The notes: generated from the letters alone by a model not told the origin. A stretch of 64,000 bases of DNA from Guptibacillus hwajinpoensis (GCF_005144865.1 NZ_SWFM01000004.1:223109-287108); one strand, 5' to 3'. Shown: positions 43,673-52,723, counted from the stretch's first letter. Numbers and translations are program-made.

Positions 43673-44582
43673 CCCCTGTTACTTCAAGGAAGACATCTTC
43701 TAACGTCTTCACTGACGTTTGAATGCCATAGATCCGAATCCCTTTTTCAACTAGAAATGCTGTCACTTCTGGGATCATTTCATGCTCCATTTTCATCATT
43801 AATTTTCGGTCAGATGGTTCAATTTCACGATCAGGGTATGTATCCTTTACTGCTTTTACAGCACTTTCAAGGGGATCAACATCGAATGCAACCATCACAG
43901 CCGTATCATTCTGAATGAAATCATTCACGCGCTGCACATCAACAATCTTTCCTGCCTGAATAATACCGATGCGATCACACATTAACTCGATTTCAGAAAG
44001 CAAATGACTGGAGACGATGACTGCAACATTTTCTTCTCTAGCAAGAGTACGTAAATACTGCCTGATCTCACGTATTCCTGCAGGATCTAGACCATTTGTT
44101 GGTTCATCTAGAATAAGAAGCTTTGGACGATGGAGAAGTGCCTGCGCAAGTCCAAGGCGCTGCCTCATCCCAAGGGAGTACCCTTTCACCTTGTCATTAA
44201 TACGACCCTCCAGTCCAACAAGTTTAATAACTTCTTGAATTCGATCTTTTGTTATCCCCTTCATCATTCGAGAATAATGAATTAGATTTTGATAACCTGT
44301 AAGAAATTTGTACATTTCAGGATTTTCAACAATCGCTCCAACTTTCACGATCGCATCCTCGAAATTCGTTTTGATGCTAGTTCCGTCGATCAGCACTTCT
44401 CCTTCGGTCATGTCCATTAAACCGACCATCATACGAATCGTTGTCGTTTTACCCGCACCATTCGGTCCAAGAAAGCCGAAGACTTCCCCTGGATAAACAT
44501 CGAATGACAGATGATCGATAATCGTTTTCTTTCCAATCACTTTTGTTAAGTCACGTATTTGAACAATTGGTTCTACTGACAT
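43656..44582 (-). CDS. ABC transporter ATP-binding protein (BcrA-like)
   Basis: 308 residues. Walker A GPNGAGKTT, signature YSLGMRQRLG, Walker B LLILDEPTNGLDPAG, His switch VIVSSHLLSEI. The C-terminal extension (about 225-305) is as in BcrA-type ATPases. AAGGAG selects the ATG at 44582 rather than the GTG two codons earlier. Confidence 0.92.
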   Translation of the reverse strand: MSVEPIVQIRDLTKVIGKKTIIDHLSFDVYPGEVFGFLGPNGAGKTTTIRMMVGLMDMTEGEVLIDGTSIKTNFEDAIVKVGAIVENPEMYKFLTGYQNLIHYSRMMKGITKDRIQEVIKLVGLEGRINDKVKGYSLGMRQRLGLAQALLHRPKLLILDEPTNGLDPAGIREIRQYLRTLAREENVAVIVSSHLLSEIELMCDRIGIIQAGKIVDVQRVNDFIQNDTAVMVAFDVDPLESAVKAVKDTYPDREIEPSDRKLMMKMEHEMIPEVTAFLVEKGIRIYGIQTSVKTLEDVFLEVTGGEQVV

Positions 44583-44812
44583 CGTCACACTCCTTCTATA
44601 GTTTGGTAGACTCTCTTCATCTACTCTATTATTCTAATACGATCTTGTTTGCAATAAGTTTCAATATCTTCCATTTTCCAAAAGCCAATTTACATAAAGA
44701 AAACCTCATTAAAAAGTGATCCATTTTCTTTTTGATTTCGTTAGCTTATTATGACTAAGATGAAAGTAACGAATGAATAGTTAGATGATTAGCTCAAAAA
44801 GAGGTGAAGATA

Positions 44813-45796
44813 TTGAAGAAGTTTATGTTACTGATTATTGGGGCGATTATCTGGCTTGTGCTCGCAGGTTACAACAATAATTACGCGAATCCAGAACCTG
44901 TCCAAGAAATTACGAATGAAGAAGTGCAAGAAGCACAAACTTCTCAGATCAATGTTGAAGAGGTAGAAAAACCTGCAGTGTTGTCAGATGAATTTCTTCT
45001 TTTAGATTCTCAAAAAGAGAAAATCGAACAAGCCAAAAAAGTACAAAATACCCAAAAAGGCATCAGTCCTGTAAAAGTAGAAATCCCAGCCATTGATGTG
45101 ACTGCTAATATTGCAAACGTTGGAATCCTAGAGAATGGACAAATGGGCGTTCCTGAGAACATTAATGAAGTAGGTTGGTTTGAACCTGGATTTAAACCAG
45201 GAACGAAAGGAAACTCCGTTCTTGCTGGACACGTCGATAGTAAGGAAGGACCTGCTATCTTCTTCTATCTAGATAAACTCTCAAAAGGCGATGAGATCAT
45301 TTTAACTGGGAAAGATGGAGAAAAACTTACTTTTGTCGTAACCGGGAAAGAAAGCTATCCTTATCAAAACTCACCTATTGAGAAAATCTTTGGACCAACT
45401 GATTCACGAAACTTAAATCTGATTACATGTACAGGAACGTTCAACCGTTCGAAAGGTACACATGAAGAGCGGCTTGTCGTAACTACTGTTCTTAAAGAAG
45501 ATCCGAAAGAGAAAGAAGTGACAGTGGATCCAAACGAAGTGCCGGATGCTCCAACAAACGTCACTGCTAGTGGGAACTTCTTATCATGGCACGCTGTTCG
45601 CGATGAAAACGTAGTAGGATACCGTATTTATAAAGCTGATCAGAACGGATCATATAAGCAAGTCGAAAGCATTTCAAGCATAGAACGAAAAAGCTATACT
45701 GACGAAAATGCCTCAACATCCTCTTACTATGTGACCGCTGTTGATATTTTCGGAAATGAATCTGCTCCGTCTAAGAAATTTATACCTGAGCAATAG
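44813..45796 (+). CDS. Sortase with C-terminal fibronectin type III domain
   Basis: About 327 residues. N-terminal signal/anchor span (about 4-20), linker, sortase domain about 85-230 with catalytic His in VLAGHVDSKEGP, Cys in NLITCTGTFNR and Arg in HEERLVVTT, then an FN3 domain about 245-325 (VPDAPTNVTAS, VGYRIYKADQ, SSYYVTAVDIFGNES). Short sortases of this kind (class E/F-like) normally end after the sortase domain, so the FN3 fusion is unusual. TTG start 6 bp after AGAGGTG. No LPxTG substrate gene was seen in the window. Confidence 0.85.
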   Translation: MKKFMLLIIGAIIWLVLAGYNNNYANPEPVQEITNEEVQEAQTSQINVEEVEKPAVLSDEFLLLDSQKEKIEQAKKVQNTQKGISPVKVEIPAIDVTANIANVGILENGQMGVPENINEVGWFEPGFKPGTKGNSVLAGHVDSKEGPAIFFYLDKLSKGDEIILTGKDGEKLTFVVTGKESYPYQNSPIEKIFGPTDSRNLNLITCTGTFNRSKGTHEERLVVTTVLKEDPKEKEVTVDPNEVPDAPTNVTASGNFLSWHAVRDENVVGYRIYKADQNGSYKQVESISSIERKSYTDENASTSSYYVTAVDIFGNESAPSKKFIPEQ

Positions 45797-45842
45797 CAAG
45801 GCTGGGGACTTTCATAAGAAGTTAAATAAAATAATGTAATAG

Positions 45843-45880
45843 AAAAAGACCAGCAAATCATCTACGATTTGCTGGTCTTC
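45843..45880. terminator. Terminator after the sortase gene
   Basis: AAGACCAGCAAATC-ATCTAC-GATTTGCTGGTCTT; 14-bp stem. It marks the left border of the cassette array. Confidence 0.85.
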
Positions 45881-45912
45881 ATTTAGTCTCTAAACCCCGG
45901 ATTAATGAACAC

Positions 45913-46116
45913 TTAATATGTATCTTTCATTTTATCGCCACTTACTTGTAACCTAATAACAGAAGCAGCTATTCCTATTAGACACATTATGATTCCTATA
46001 GGAACAAAAATAAATAAAATAAGATCAGACACTCCGAGCTGAGGTAATAGTATACATAGTGGAACGCCAACTGTCATTGTAAGAATAACCAGTAAATCTA
46101 ATCTTTGGATATTCAT
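45913..46116 (-). CDS. Small two-span membrane protein (array unit)
   Basis: 67 residues, spans about 9-29 (ILTMTVGVPLCILLPQLG) and 33-53, basic-polar C-terminus. GGAGGGGG precedes the ATG. 27 bp after the rhomboid gene, so the two probably form one unit. A worn form of the array site (CCCCGGATTAATGAACAC, 45896-45913) lies at its stop. Confidence 0.55.
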   Translation of the reverse strand: MNIQRLDLLVILTMTVGVPLCILLPQLGVSDLILFIFVPIGIIMCLIGIAASVIRLQVSGDKMKDTY

Positions 46117-46143
46117 ATAACAACCCCCTCCAAAACTTAATTA

Positions 46144-46689
46144 TTATTGCAGAAAAAGACTAATCATGACTCCAAATATAAACCCAAGCAAGTGTGAAAA
46201 AGCACCACCCCTACCGATAAAATTCCCTAAGATTGAATATAAGAGAATATAATTTGTTTTCCAAGTTCCAAGTTGGAAATCAAATAGCTCAGGAGTTTGT
46301 GTAAATAGATATACGAGACAACCTATTAATGCAAATATGCCGGGGGAAGCTCCTGTACCCTTACTAAATGAAAAGAAGTTAGAAAACAACACGGAAACAA
46401 ACAAGTTTCCTACCAAGTAAATAAGCAAAAACATAGAACTACCTATTTTATTTTCTAGTACTAAACCGACGAAGTAAATGCCAAAAGCGTTTCCCATCAT
46501 ATGAACTAAGTTCATATGAAAAAATGGAGCAGTGATAAGTCGATACCATTCTCCTTTTCCCATATAGTCAAAACTCTTTCCAGTGCCCCAGTTAGACAAC
46601 TTACTATTTAAGATTTTATCTATTACGAAAATAATTATGTACATGATAAATATAGTTAGTGTCACAAGAGGTGTATTTGTAATCGACAT
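46144..46689 (-). CDS. Rhomboid-family intramembrane serine protease
   Basis: 181 residues, six hydrophobic spans. The catalytic Ser is in KGTGASPGIFALIG (GxS, with Pro before the usual Gly) and the catalytic His in GAFSHLLGFIFG; HMMGNAFGIYFVGLVLE is the family HxxxN-type region of span 2. Cleaves membrane proteins within the bilayer; substrate unknown. ATG preceded by AAAGG. Confidence 0.85.
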   Translation of the reverse strand: MSITNTPLVTLTIFIMYIIIFVIDKILNSKLSNWGTGKSFDYMGKGEWYRLITAPFFHMNLVHMMGNAFGIYFVGLVLENKIGSSMFLLIYLVGNLFVSVLFSNFFSFSKGTGASPGIFALIGCLVYLFTQTPELFDFQLGTWKTNYILLYSILGNFIGRGGAFSHLLGFIFGVMISLFLQ

Positions 46690-46737
46690 GTTTTCAACTA
46701 CCTTTCTATAAGTGTCGATTCAAAGGAACCTACAATA

Positions 46738-46768
46738 TTACAGGTAAGCTCATCTTATATGGAATAAG
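46738..46768 (-). repeat. Array site 1 (variant)
   Basis: ATTACAGGTAAGCTCATCTT then ATATGGAATAAG: a worn copy of the GCTCCGA site, CTTACCTGTAATA hairpin variant, just behind the CPBP gene stop. Confidence 0.6.
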
Positions 46769-46769
46769 T

Positions 46770-47579
46770 TCAAATTATCCATCCATTGAAAACCATCCCC
46801 AGATTAATAACAATGTGAAAAACTATGGATGGATAGATACTCTTAGTCTTTAAAACTACGATTGCATAGAAAAGCCCCCCGAAAGAAAAGAGCAAGCTAA
46901 TGATTAGAGGTATTCCAATAGATATATGTAGCAGTCCAAATCCTATACTAGTTATTAAGACAGCATAGAAGGTGGAAACATTTCTTTTTAAACTTGATAA
47001 CATAATACCTCTCCAAATTACCTCTTCAAGTGTAGCGTTTATAATGGCAAACAATATCCCAAAAAGTAATATTGATTTTAAATAGTTAATTTCTTGATGT
47101 ATAAATAACGGTATAAGTATTATGCTCGAACCCATTAGCCCAATAAGTAAAAAATACGGTAATTTTATTGTATGGAAAGGCATTGTGATAAGTCTTTGCC
47201 GATCTGGTAATTGTGCGAAGAAAAAAATCTTCTGCTTAGATAACATCAGTGAAATCACTGTTCCAACAAGTATCAGCATAAGTAAACTTCTATTTAAAAT
47301 GATTTTACTTTCTTCGGATATGTTCCATTCATAGATGAAGGTGCTTCCAATTTGAAACATCAATAGACCTAATAAGAAGAACATAAACAAAGAAATGGAA
47401 ACACGGTATTTATTAGTTGTAATGTAGATAATGAGTAAGGATATCAGCGGTAAGAATCCCCACACAAACAATCTAAATGAAAAAAGAATAATACCTACGA
47501 AAAAGAAGATTGCAGAAAATAAGAGGAACAAATTCTTCCGCGGGTAATAAATACTAATTCCCCCTTTAATAATACACAA
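46770..47579 (-). CDS. CPBP-family intramembrane metalloprotease
   Basis: About 260-269 residues, eight spans. CPBP (Abi) motifs in order: EEVIWRG, FGLLH and the closing FHIVINLG. Family roles include protein prenyl-processing, bacteriocin self-immunity and membrane proteolysis. The TTG at 47579 has no ribosome site; GGGGG stands 7 bp before an ATT at 47552 which may be the start. Array unit bounded by sites 1 and 2. Confidence 0.82.
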   Translation of the reverse strand: MCIIKGGISIYYPRKNLFLLFSAIFFFVGIILFSFRLFVWGFLPLISLLIIYITTNKYRVSISLFMFFLLGLLMFQIGSTFIYEWNISEESKIILNRSLLMLILVGTVISLMLSKQKIFFFAQLPDRQRLITMPFHTIKLPYFLLIGLMGSSIILIPLFIHQEINYLKSILLFGILFAIINATLEEVIWRGIMLSSLKRNVSTFYAVLITSIGFGLLHISIGIPLIISLLFSFGGLFYAIVVLKTKSIYPSIVFHIVINLGMVFNGWII

Positions 47580-47635
47580 GTCATTCGTTATTCAATTAAT
47601 AATTATTCAAAATAACTGTTCTAAGCCTTTATAGA

Positions 47636-47682
47636 GCGCATACCTTTTATTCAGCAAACGCTCCGATAATTTTATAAAGAGA
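47636..47682 (-). repeat. Array site 2
   Basis: GAGCGCATACC...GCAAACGCTC hairpin ending in GCTCCGATAATTTTATAAAG; GCTCCGA at 47660-47666, 19 bp after the VanZ stop. Confidence 0.8.
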
Positions 47683-47685
47683 AAT

Positions 47686-48315
47686 TCAATTATTCATTAG
47701 TCCACTTGATTGTTGGGATGGTGTCATAGCCTTACTCAATATAGAAAATATCAATTTATAAATAAGGAAACCCAAAACAGTCCCTAGTACATTACAAATA
47801 ACATCGTCAATATCGACTACGCGTCCCATTCCAATTCCTAAAAGCAGCTCTACAAATTGTAGGCATTCAATAGATAAAGAGACAAGAAGTCCAAGTAAAA
47901 GTGTATTCTTAAGCCTCTTGTACATATCTAATAACATCGGAGCAAAGAATCCCAACGGCATCAGCAATAGTATGTTACCACCAACATTCTTCACTATCAG
48001 CTTAAGCATAAATAGTGTATCTCCATCATAAGCTGTTCCTATTTGTTCAATATCTCTCCATATAGAGGTAAGAGGAGTGTAATTTAAAGACCTAAAAGAA
48101 TTTATTCCGTACGTGTTATCACCTAATACCAATGGGAACAGCGTTACTGAAATAACCATAAATATGTATATTACAGCCAGCATTCTTATTAATTCTTTCA
48201 ACCATTTAAAAGAGTTTTTGTATTTAAGTTTTAATGCGAAAATTACCCTGACAGCTATGTAACATATAATTCCAATGACAATAACCACTTCTCCATCAAC
48301 TAACAAACTTACCAA
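47686..48315 (-). CDS. VanZ-like membrane protein
   Basis: 209 residues, about five spans. VanZ signature: SVTLFPLVLG, a central ILLLMPLGFFAPML and SLSIECLQFVELLLGIGMGRVVDIDDV, typical of the family that confers low teicoplanin resistance or unknown envelope functions. TTG start with AAGGATGG almost touching it; the exact start may be a few codons later. Array unit. Confidence 0.82.
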   Translation of the reverse strand: MVSLLVDGEVVIVIGIICYIAVRVIFALKLKYKNSFKWLKELIRMLAVIYIFMVISVTLFPLVLGDNTYGINSFRSLNYTPLTSIWRDIEQIGTAYDGDTLFMLKLIVKNVGGNILLLMPLGFFAPMLLDMYKRLKNTLLLGLLVSLSIECLQFVELLLGIGMGRVVDIDDVICNVLGTVLGFLIYKLIFSILSKAMTPSQQSSGLMNN

Positions 48316-48480
48316 CCATCCTTAATACAGTGAGAATAATGTATTTTAAACCCTTCATCTGATCACTTCACTAGAAATCTTGAATAATGGAAAAAGAAGT
48401 ATATTCACTCCTTTATTCCAGAAAACTTCCTTATTTCGTAATTGAAATTATTTCAAACCCCAATAAATGAATATCTACTA
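48316..48480 (-). other. Spacer with worn array sequences
   Basis: Between VanZ and the NUDIX unit. TATTCATTTATTGGGG near the NUDIX stop resembles a decayed site, and TTTGAAATAAT (48447-48457) resembles the array promoter -10 without its -35. Confidence 0.35.
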
Positions 48481-48921
48481 CTAAAATTTAGTGTAGGAAT
48501 TATCCCGTAGTATTTTCTCTGACAGTTTGATGTTAACCTTTAAATATTCTGGCAACTCTGTATTAGCAAGAATCTCTGAAGTAGTCATCCATACAACATC
48601 ATCTACTTCATCACTGCTTTTAGGATAAGGCTCAATTGACTTATGCTGACATAGAAAAACAATATCAATGACATTGATTCCAGAATCAGTAACAAAAGAA
48701 GAACTATTTACGTATTTAAGTCCTGCTACTTCGCAACCTACTTCTTCAAAAATTTCTCTTTTCAAAGTTCTTTCTAGAATATCAGATGAAAAGCCTTCAA
48801 GTTCACATTTTCCACCAACTAGTGAAAGAGTACCTCCAGCGTGTTCTTCCTTTTCACTTCTCAAGATTAAAAGCCATTTACCGTTGCGCTCTATGGCACC
48901 TTCTACATTTACTACAAACAT
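48481..48921 (-). CDS. NUDIX hydrolase (array unit)
   Basis: 146 residues. NUDIX box VGGKCELEGFSSDILERTL with REIFEEVG completing the metal site; slightly longer spacing than the classic box. LILRSEKEEHAGGTLSLVGG is close to MutT-like 8-oxo-dGTP/ADP-ribose enzymes, substrate unknown. GGGGGATC before the ATG and its own array-type promoter at 48958. Confidence 0.85.
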   Translation of the reverse strand: MFVVNVEGAIERNGKWLLILRSEKEEHAGGTLSLVGGKCELEGFSSDILERTLKREIFEEVGCEVAGLKYVNSSSFVTDSGINVIDIVFLCQHKSIEPYPKSSDEVDDVVWMTTSEILANTELPEYLKVNIKLSEKILRDNSYTKF

Positions 48922-48957
48922 AAAACGATCCCCCTAAAAAAACATCACTTAATACCA

Positions 48958-48986
48958 ATTATTACTAAAAACCTCATATAACTCAA
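48958..48986 (-). promoter_or_regulatory. Array-type promoter of the NUDIX unit
   Basis: TTGAGT, 17 bp, AATAAT on the minus strand; start about 30 bp before the NUDIX ATG. Confidence 0.65.
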
Positions 48987-49004
48987 TCTTTTATTTCATA
49001 TAAA

Positions 49005-49045
49005 AGAAGCCTATCTTATTACAGATAAGCTCCAATTTAGTTGCA
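49005..49045 (-). repeat. Array site 3
   Basis: AAGCCTATCTTATTACAGAT then AAGCTCCAATTTAGTTGCAA; core at 49029-49035 (G to A change in the core), CTTATCT hairpin variant. Confidence 0.7.
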
Positions 49046-49279
49046 ATACGTAATCTCAATTCTGTTCACCTATCTTTGGTTAACTGCTGAATAACTATGA
49101 ACAGCTAATAAATGCAAATTTTTTAAATTTCAGTAGAGGGTAATTGAGGCTTTATACAAGTTAGATCTTAAGTTCTGACATTCGTTCACCTTTCTCTTAT
49201 GACGTTGATTGCATGGCAATCTGGAAGACTCCTAAGAAAGCGACTAGATGCCGATCCAATCGACAATCCCATCCCTATG
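49046..49279. other. Spacer with possible gene remnant
   Basis: No intact gene. A plus-strand frame 49197-49304 reads MTLIAWQSGRLLRKRLDADP and ends VESRR; it may be the tail of a lost gene. The unit that once preceded site 3 appears to be gone. Confidence 0.3.
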
Positions 49280-49320
49280 AAAAAAGTTGAATCTCGTCGG
49301 TAAGACGCGATCCAACTTTA
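49280..49320 (-). terminator. Terminator of the OFA transporter gene
   Basis: AAGTTGAATCTCGTC and GACGCGATCCAACTT pair with two mismatches; T-run on the minus strand. Confidence 0.8.
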
Positions 49321-49345
49321 CAATGCAAATGCTTTGGTTTGCTAA

Positions 49346-50617
49346 TTAATAATTAACGGCTTCTTCTTCTTGTTGTTGTTTTGGATCCTTCTCAGTCTTT
49401 TTAATGTCTAACTTCATAAGAATGGAGACGACAAGGGCTAAGAATATTAAAGCAAGAAAAACGTAAAATACAGCAGTGTAACTATCGGTTCTAGCACGAA
49501 TTTGTGAAACAATCATAGGTCCAAATACGCCACCTAGAGACCATGTTGTCAACAAGTACCCATGAATGGCACCGAGTTGTTTCGTTCCAAACAAATCACC
49601 AATAAATGCAGGTAGATTAGAGAATCCTCCGCCGTAACAAGTAACAACGAGGAAAATTAGAAGCTGGAATAAGATGATGTTTGTTGTAATCGGAAGCATG
49701 AAAAAAGCAACAGTTTGTATTAAGAAAAAGATCAGGAAAACATTGGGGCGGCCAATATAATCTGAAGCTGTTGCCCACCCAATACGACCTCCACCATTAA
49801 ACACACCCATAATTCCGACCATCGTGGCAGCTGCAGCGGCTGATAACCCTACAACTTCTTGGGCCATCGGTGAAGCAACTGAAATCATCATAATCCCTGC
49901 GGTAGTATTAATAAGCATCATCGTCCAAAGCAGCCAAAAACGCTTTGTTTTAACCGCTTCTTTTGAAGTCAATTGTTGTAAATCCTTTTTATAAACTTTA
50001 TTCCCAGAGGCCATATTTTGTTTCATAGAAGCTGGCATCCAGCCTTCTGGGGGTGGGGCAATGTAAGAAGCACCTAATATAATAAAAACAAAGTAAGCTG
50101 CCCCTAATATGTAAAATGTATTAGATATTCCAATCGAAGTCATTAAGTTGGCTGCAACGGGAGCTGTAATGAGAGCTCCTGTTCCAAAACCAAGTACCGC
50201 TAATCCGGTTGCTAAACCTCTTCGGTCAGGGAACCATTTCACAAGAGTTGATACCGGTGAAATATAGCCAATGCCAAGTCCAAGTCCACTTGCTACCCCG
50301 TAGGACATTAGGAAAAATGGAAGTGAATCAATTGCGATCGCAATCCCTGAACCGGCTTGTCCTAATCCAAACAAAACACCAGCCAGAATTGCTGATTTTC
50401 TTGGACCATTTTTTTCAACAAACTTCCCAAATAATGCCGCGGATGACCCGGCCAGTGCCATCATAATGGTAAATGCAATCGTTACTTGAGTTGGGGTCCA
50501 ACCCATTTGTTCACTTACGGGGGTGGTATATACGCTATATGCGTAGGCACCTCCGATGGAAAGGTGGATGGAAATAGCTGATAAAGCAATTAACCATCTG
50601 TTTTTCATTGCTTGCAT
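49346..50617 (-). CDS. MFS transporter, oxalate/formate antiporter (OFA) family
   Basis: 423 residues, twelve spans. N-terminal LIALSAISIHLSIGGAYAYSVY and FGKFVEKNGPRKSAILAGVL (the loop 2-3 MFS signature) place it in the OFA/OxlT family of organic-anion exchangers; FNGGGRIGWATASDYIGRPN repeats the signature in the second half. AAGGAGG selects ATG 50617. Much larger than its array neighbours and with its own terminator. Confidence 0.87.
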   Translation of the reverse strand: MQAMKNRWLIALSAISIHLSIGGAYAYSVYTTPVSEQMGWTPTQVTIAFTIMMALAGSSAALFGKFVEKNGPRKSAILAGVLFGLGQAGSGIAIAIDSLPFFLMSYGVASGLGLGIGYISPVSTLVKWFPDRRGLATGLAVLGFGTGALITAPVAANLMTSIGISNTFYILGAAYFVFIILGASYIAPPPEGWMPASMKQNMASGNKVYKKDLQQLTSKEAVKTKRFWLLWTMMLINTTAGIMMISVASPMAQEVVGLSAAAAATMVGIMGVFNGGGRIGWATASDYIGRPNVFLIFFLIQTVAFFMLPITTNIILFQLLIFLVVTCYGGGFSNLPAFIGDLFGTKQLGAIHGYLLTTWSLGGVFGPMIVSQIRARTDSYTAVFYVFLALIFLALVVSILMKLDIKKTEKDPKQQQEEEAVNY

Positions 50618-50750
50618 ATTATGTACCTCCTTCACTCTATCTGTAAGCGGATTCATAAGATAGAATACAACGAGCAGCGAAAAAAATCAAATTATTTGAA
50701 ATTGTTTGAAATTACTTCAGAATCATGTAGTGGTATTGTAATTAAAATTA

Positions 50751-50783
50751 AAAAAATCTCAGTTCAGTGAACTGAGATTTTTT
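50751..50783. terminator. Strong terminator next to array site 4
   Basis: AAAAAATCTCAGTTCA-GT-GAACTGAGATTTTTT, symmetrical. Blocks read-through from the DUF2268 unit into the OFA gene. Confidence 0.9.
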
Positions 50784-50816
50784 CTTCTATTTATTTCAAT
50801 TGATTATTCAACTAAA

Positions 50817-50838
50817 GCTCCGATTTAATGGAATAACA
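50817..50838 (-). repeat. Array site 4
   Basis: GCTCCGATTTAATGGAATAA, core 50817-50823, 15 bp after the true stop of the DUF2268 frame. Confidence 0.8.
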
Positions 50839-51515
50839 TTATTCTATAAACTTGCTGCTAGGTAGTAATGTTAAATCCTTTATAGATAGATAATTGTTTT
50901 TATTTAAGAACCACTTTATTAAGTAGAACCCTATGGAGTAGCCGCCCCAAAAAGGTACTCCCTTATCATCATTACCGAACATATATATATCAGTTGTAGT
51001 ACCCTTATCATTTATATGTTCCTATAAGTGCTTTCCCATATGGTTTTAGCTTGCGTTTCAGATAAAGCATCCTTATATGGCCCAAGATACTGGTGCCCTA
51101 GTCTTGTCTTAACAAAATGCTCAGCTAATCCCTCTAAAACCATTCGGTCAAGCAAAGTTTCTCCATCTTCTTTCAGACCTAGTGCACTGATACGCCAATG
51201 ATGATGATATTCGTGGGTTACGACAGATTTAATTGTTGAACGTACGTTTTCTTCTGGAAGAATTGCAAAACACATCTTTTCATTCCAATCCGTAAAAGCC
51301 GATACTCCATTAAGTTTGGATATAACAAAATCATCATTCTCATCTAAAATGAACAACTCAAAATCTACAGTCCTATTTGACGGGTACTCTTTATGCAAAA
51401 GCTCCAATTCTTCTTTTATGAAGTTTTCAAAATCAAGCAATCTCATATTGGTCAATTGTTCTTCAAGTGAGGCAATGTCATTGTTTAAATTAAACATTCC
51501 GAAGAACATCATCAT
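50839..51515 (-). pseudogene. DUF2268-type zinc protease, frameshifted
   Basis: The first frame (51515-51012) holds the zinc motif in SVVTHEYHHHWRI and ends TYRNI. In the next frame the protein continues without a break, EHINDKGTTTDIYMFGNDDK then GVPFWGGYSIGFYLIKWFLN and ends KFIE at 50839; GGYSIGFYL is the conserved C-terminal block of the DUF2268/YjaZ predicted peptidases. Loss of one G in AGG(G)AACAT (about 51018) explains the shift. Either a decaying unit or a one-base sequence error. Confidence 0.75.
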
Positions 51516-51573
51516 TTCAAACTATTCTTCATCAAATTTGAAAATATCCAAGAAAATCTCTTTCCTATTTTCA

Positions 51574-51660
51574 TTAGGGTTCGATTTCACTACTGAAATA
51601 AATTTCTCCATATCGGCAAGTCTATCTTTATTTCTAACTAGACTATCTCTTCGGGTCATT
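51574..51660 (-). CDS. Small ORF, possibly frameshifted
   Basis: AAAGGAGGGAG before the ATG. Reads MTRRDSLVRNKDRLADMEKF then leaves frame after an AAATTTTAT run and stops. Removing one T would continue ISVVKSNPNENRKEIFLDIF and run to just before the DUF2268 gene. Together with the frameshift in that gene this suggests two lesions, or two homopolymer errors, in one unit. Confidence 0.45.
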
Positions 51661-51723
51661 TGTTCTCCCTCCTTTTACAACCAAAACTCTTTATTCCGTT
51701 AAATTACCCATCTCTTAATTCCA

Positions 51724-51752
51724 ATTATTTCAAAACCCTATCACTTACTCAA
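51724..51752 (-). promoter_or_regulatory. Array-type promoter
   Basis: TTGAGT, 17 bp ending TGA, AATAATTGGAATTAA on the minus strand; drives the unit starting at 51660. Confidence 0.7.
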
Positions 51753-51882
51753 CCTTTTTCTTAAGAGAAAAGACGTAATTCCTAATGCGGAATTACGTCC
51801 CTTTAATGAAGACAATCTTTACAATTTACGCTGCTATGGTATTACAGGATTGCTCCGATTTAACGGAAGATCGGCACACTTA
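51730..51882 (-). repeat. Array site 5, long form
   Basis: GCTCCGATTTAACGGAAG (core 51852-51858) followed toward lower coordinates by about 130 bp that are closely similar to 56886-57015, including the hairpin GACGTAATTCC...GGAATTACGTC (plus 51771-51799) and the promoter. Confidence 0.8.
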
Positions 51883-51883
51883 T

Positions 51884-52690
51884 TTAGCTGGTTAAGCTAA
51901 ATAAATCTTGTAAGTTATTATGGATGTAATTTCTTAGAAGAATTAGTTCGGTTTCGTCAAATTGATATGAACTTTTCTCACTCTGATAACTGTTCACAAC
52001 TTTATACATGGTACCTTTCATCTCATCTGGAAGTGATGTTAATCCCCAATTACCAGCTTCCTGTTTCAATGAAATAATCCCCTCTTTCACATACCAAAAT
52101 ACTCGCAACATATTTAATGAACAATAGATTGGATCATTTACAATATTTGCTAAACACTCTTCGTAATCTCCTATTATTGAAGAGAAATAATCTGATGAAG
52201 GGATCGTGGGGAAGACTTCAAGAATAGAACTTCCTTCGATACATATACCTCGATAATACATTATGGTTATATGTGCAGCTAGATCAGGGTCAGTTTTAAT
52301 ATCATCGTTTAAGTATGTAAATCTATTTTCCAATAAATCAACTTCATACCTGTCTCTCCAAAATTCACTGTAATGAAATTCATATGGAGAAGGGTGTTCC
52401 CAGTTGTCTAATTGTCCTTTAGTCAAAAAGCTAATTTCAATGGGATACGGATTAGTAGAATAAATCAAATAGAGTTTCGCTAGTTTCCTCTTTGTTTCTA
52501 TTGTTATTGATTCATGAGTGACTACCAAAACATCAAGATCACTGCTCTGGGGATTGAATCCTCCCATTGCTAGCGAGCCGTGAAGGTAAAAACCTATGTA
52601 ATTATCACACATGATTTGTTTAGTCTCACATACCAAATCCAAAACAAATTTTTTAGTTACTGGAGAAGCATCAATCCAATTGTAGGTCAT
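51884..52690 (-). CDS. AadA-like nucleotidyltransferase
   Basis: 268 residues. Nucleotidyltransferase motif GSLAMGG (about 38-44) with metal aspartates in SSDLDVLVV (about 51, 53), then the C-terminal helical domain typical of aminoglycoside adenylyltransferases of the ANT(3'')/DUF4111 group (EASPGSY-like region YCSLNMLRVFWYVKEGIISL). It may modify streptomycin/spectinomycin-like drugs or another small alcohol; resistance is not shown. AAGGAG before the ATG. Array unit. Confidence 0.82.
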   Translation of the reverse strand: MTYNWIDASPVTKKFVLDLVCETKQIMCDNYIGFYLHGSLAMGGFNPQSSDLDVLVVTHESITIETKRKLAKLYLIYSTNPYPIEISFLTKGQLDNWEHPSPYEFHYSEFWRDRYEVDLLENRFTYLNDDIKTDPDLAAHITIMYYRGICIEGSSILEVFPTIPSSDYFSSIIGDYEECLANIVNDPIYCSLNMLRVFWYVKEGIISLKQEAGNWGLTSLPDEMKGTMYKVVNSYQSEKSSYQFDETELILLRNYIHNNLQDLFSLTS

Positions 52691-52723
52691 TCGAGAAAAC
52701 TCCTTGTCCTGTAAGAAGTTAAA

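Noticed and set aside
49197..49304. Short plus-strand frame ending VESRR
   Set aside because: Too short and unrecognised to call a gene; mentioned only as a possible remnant.
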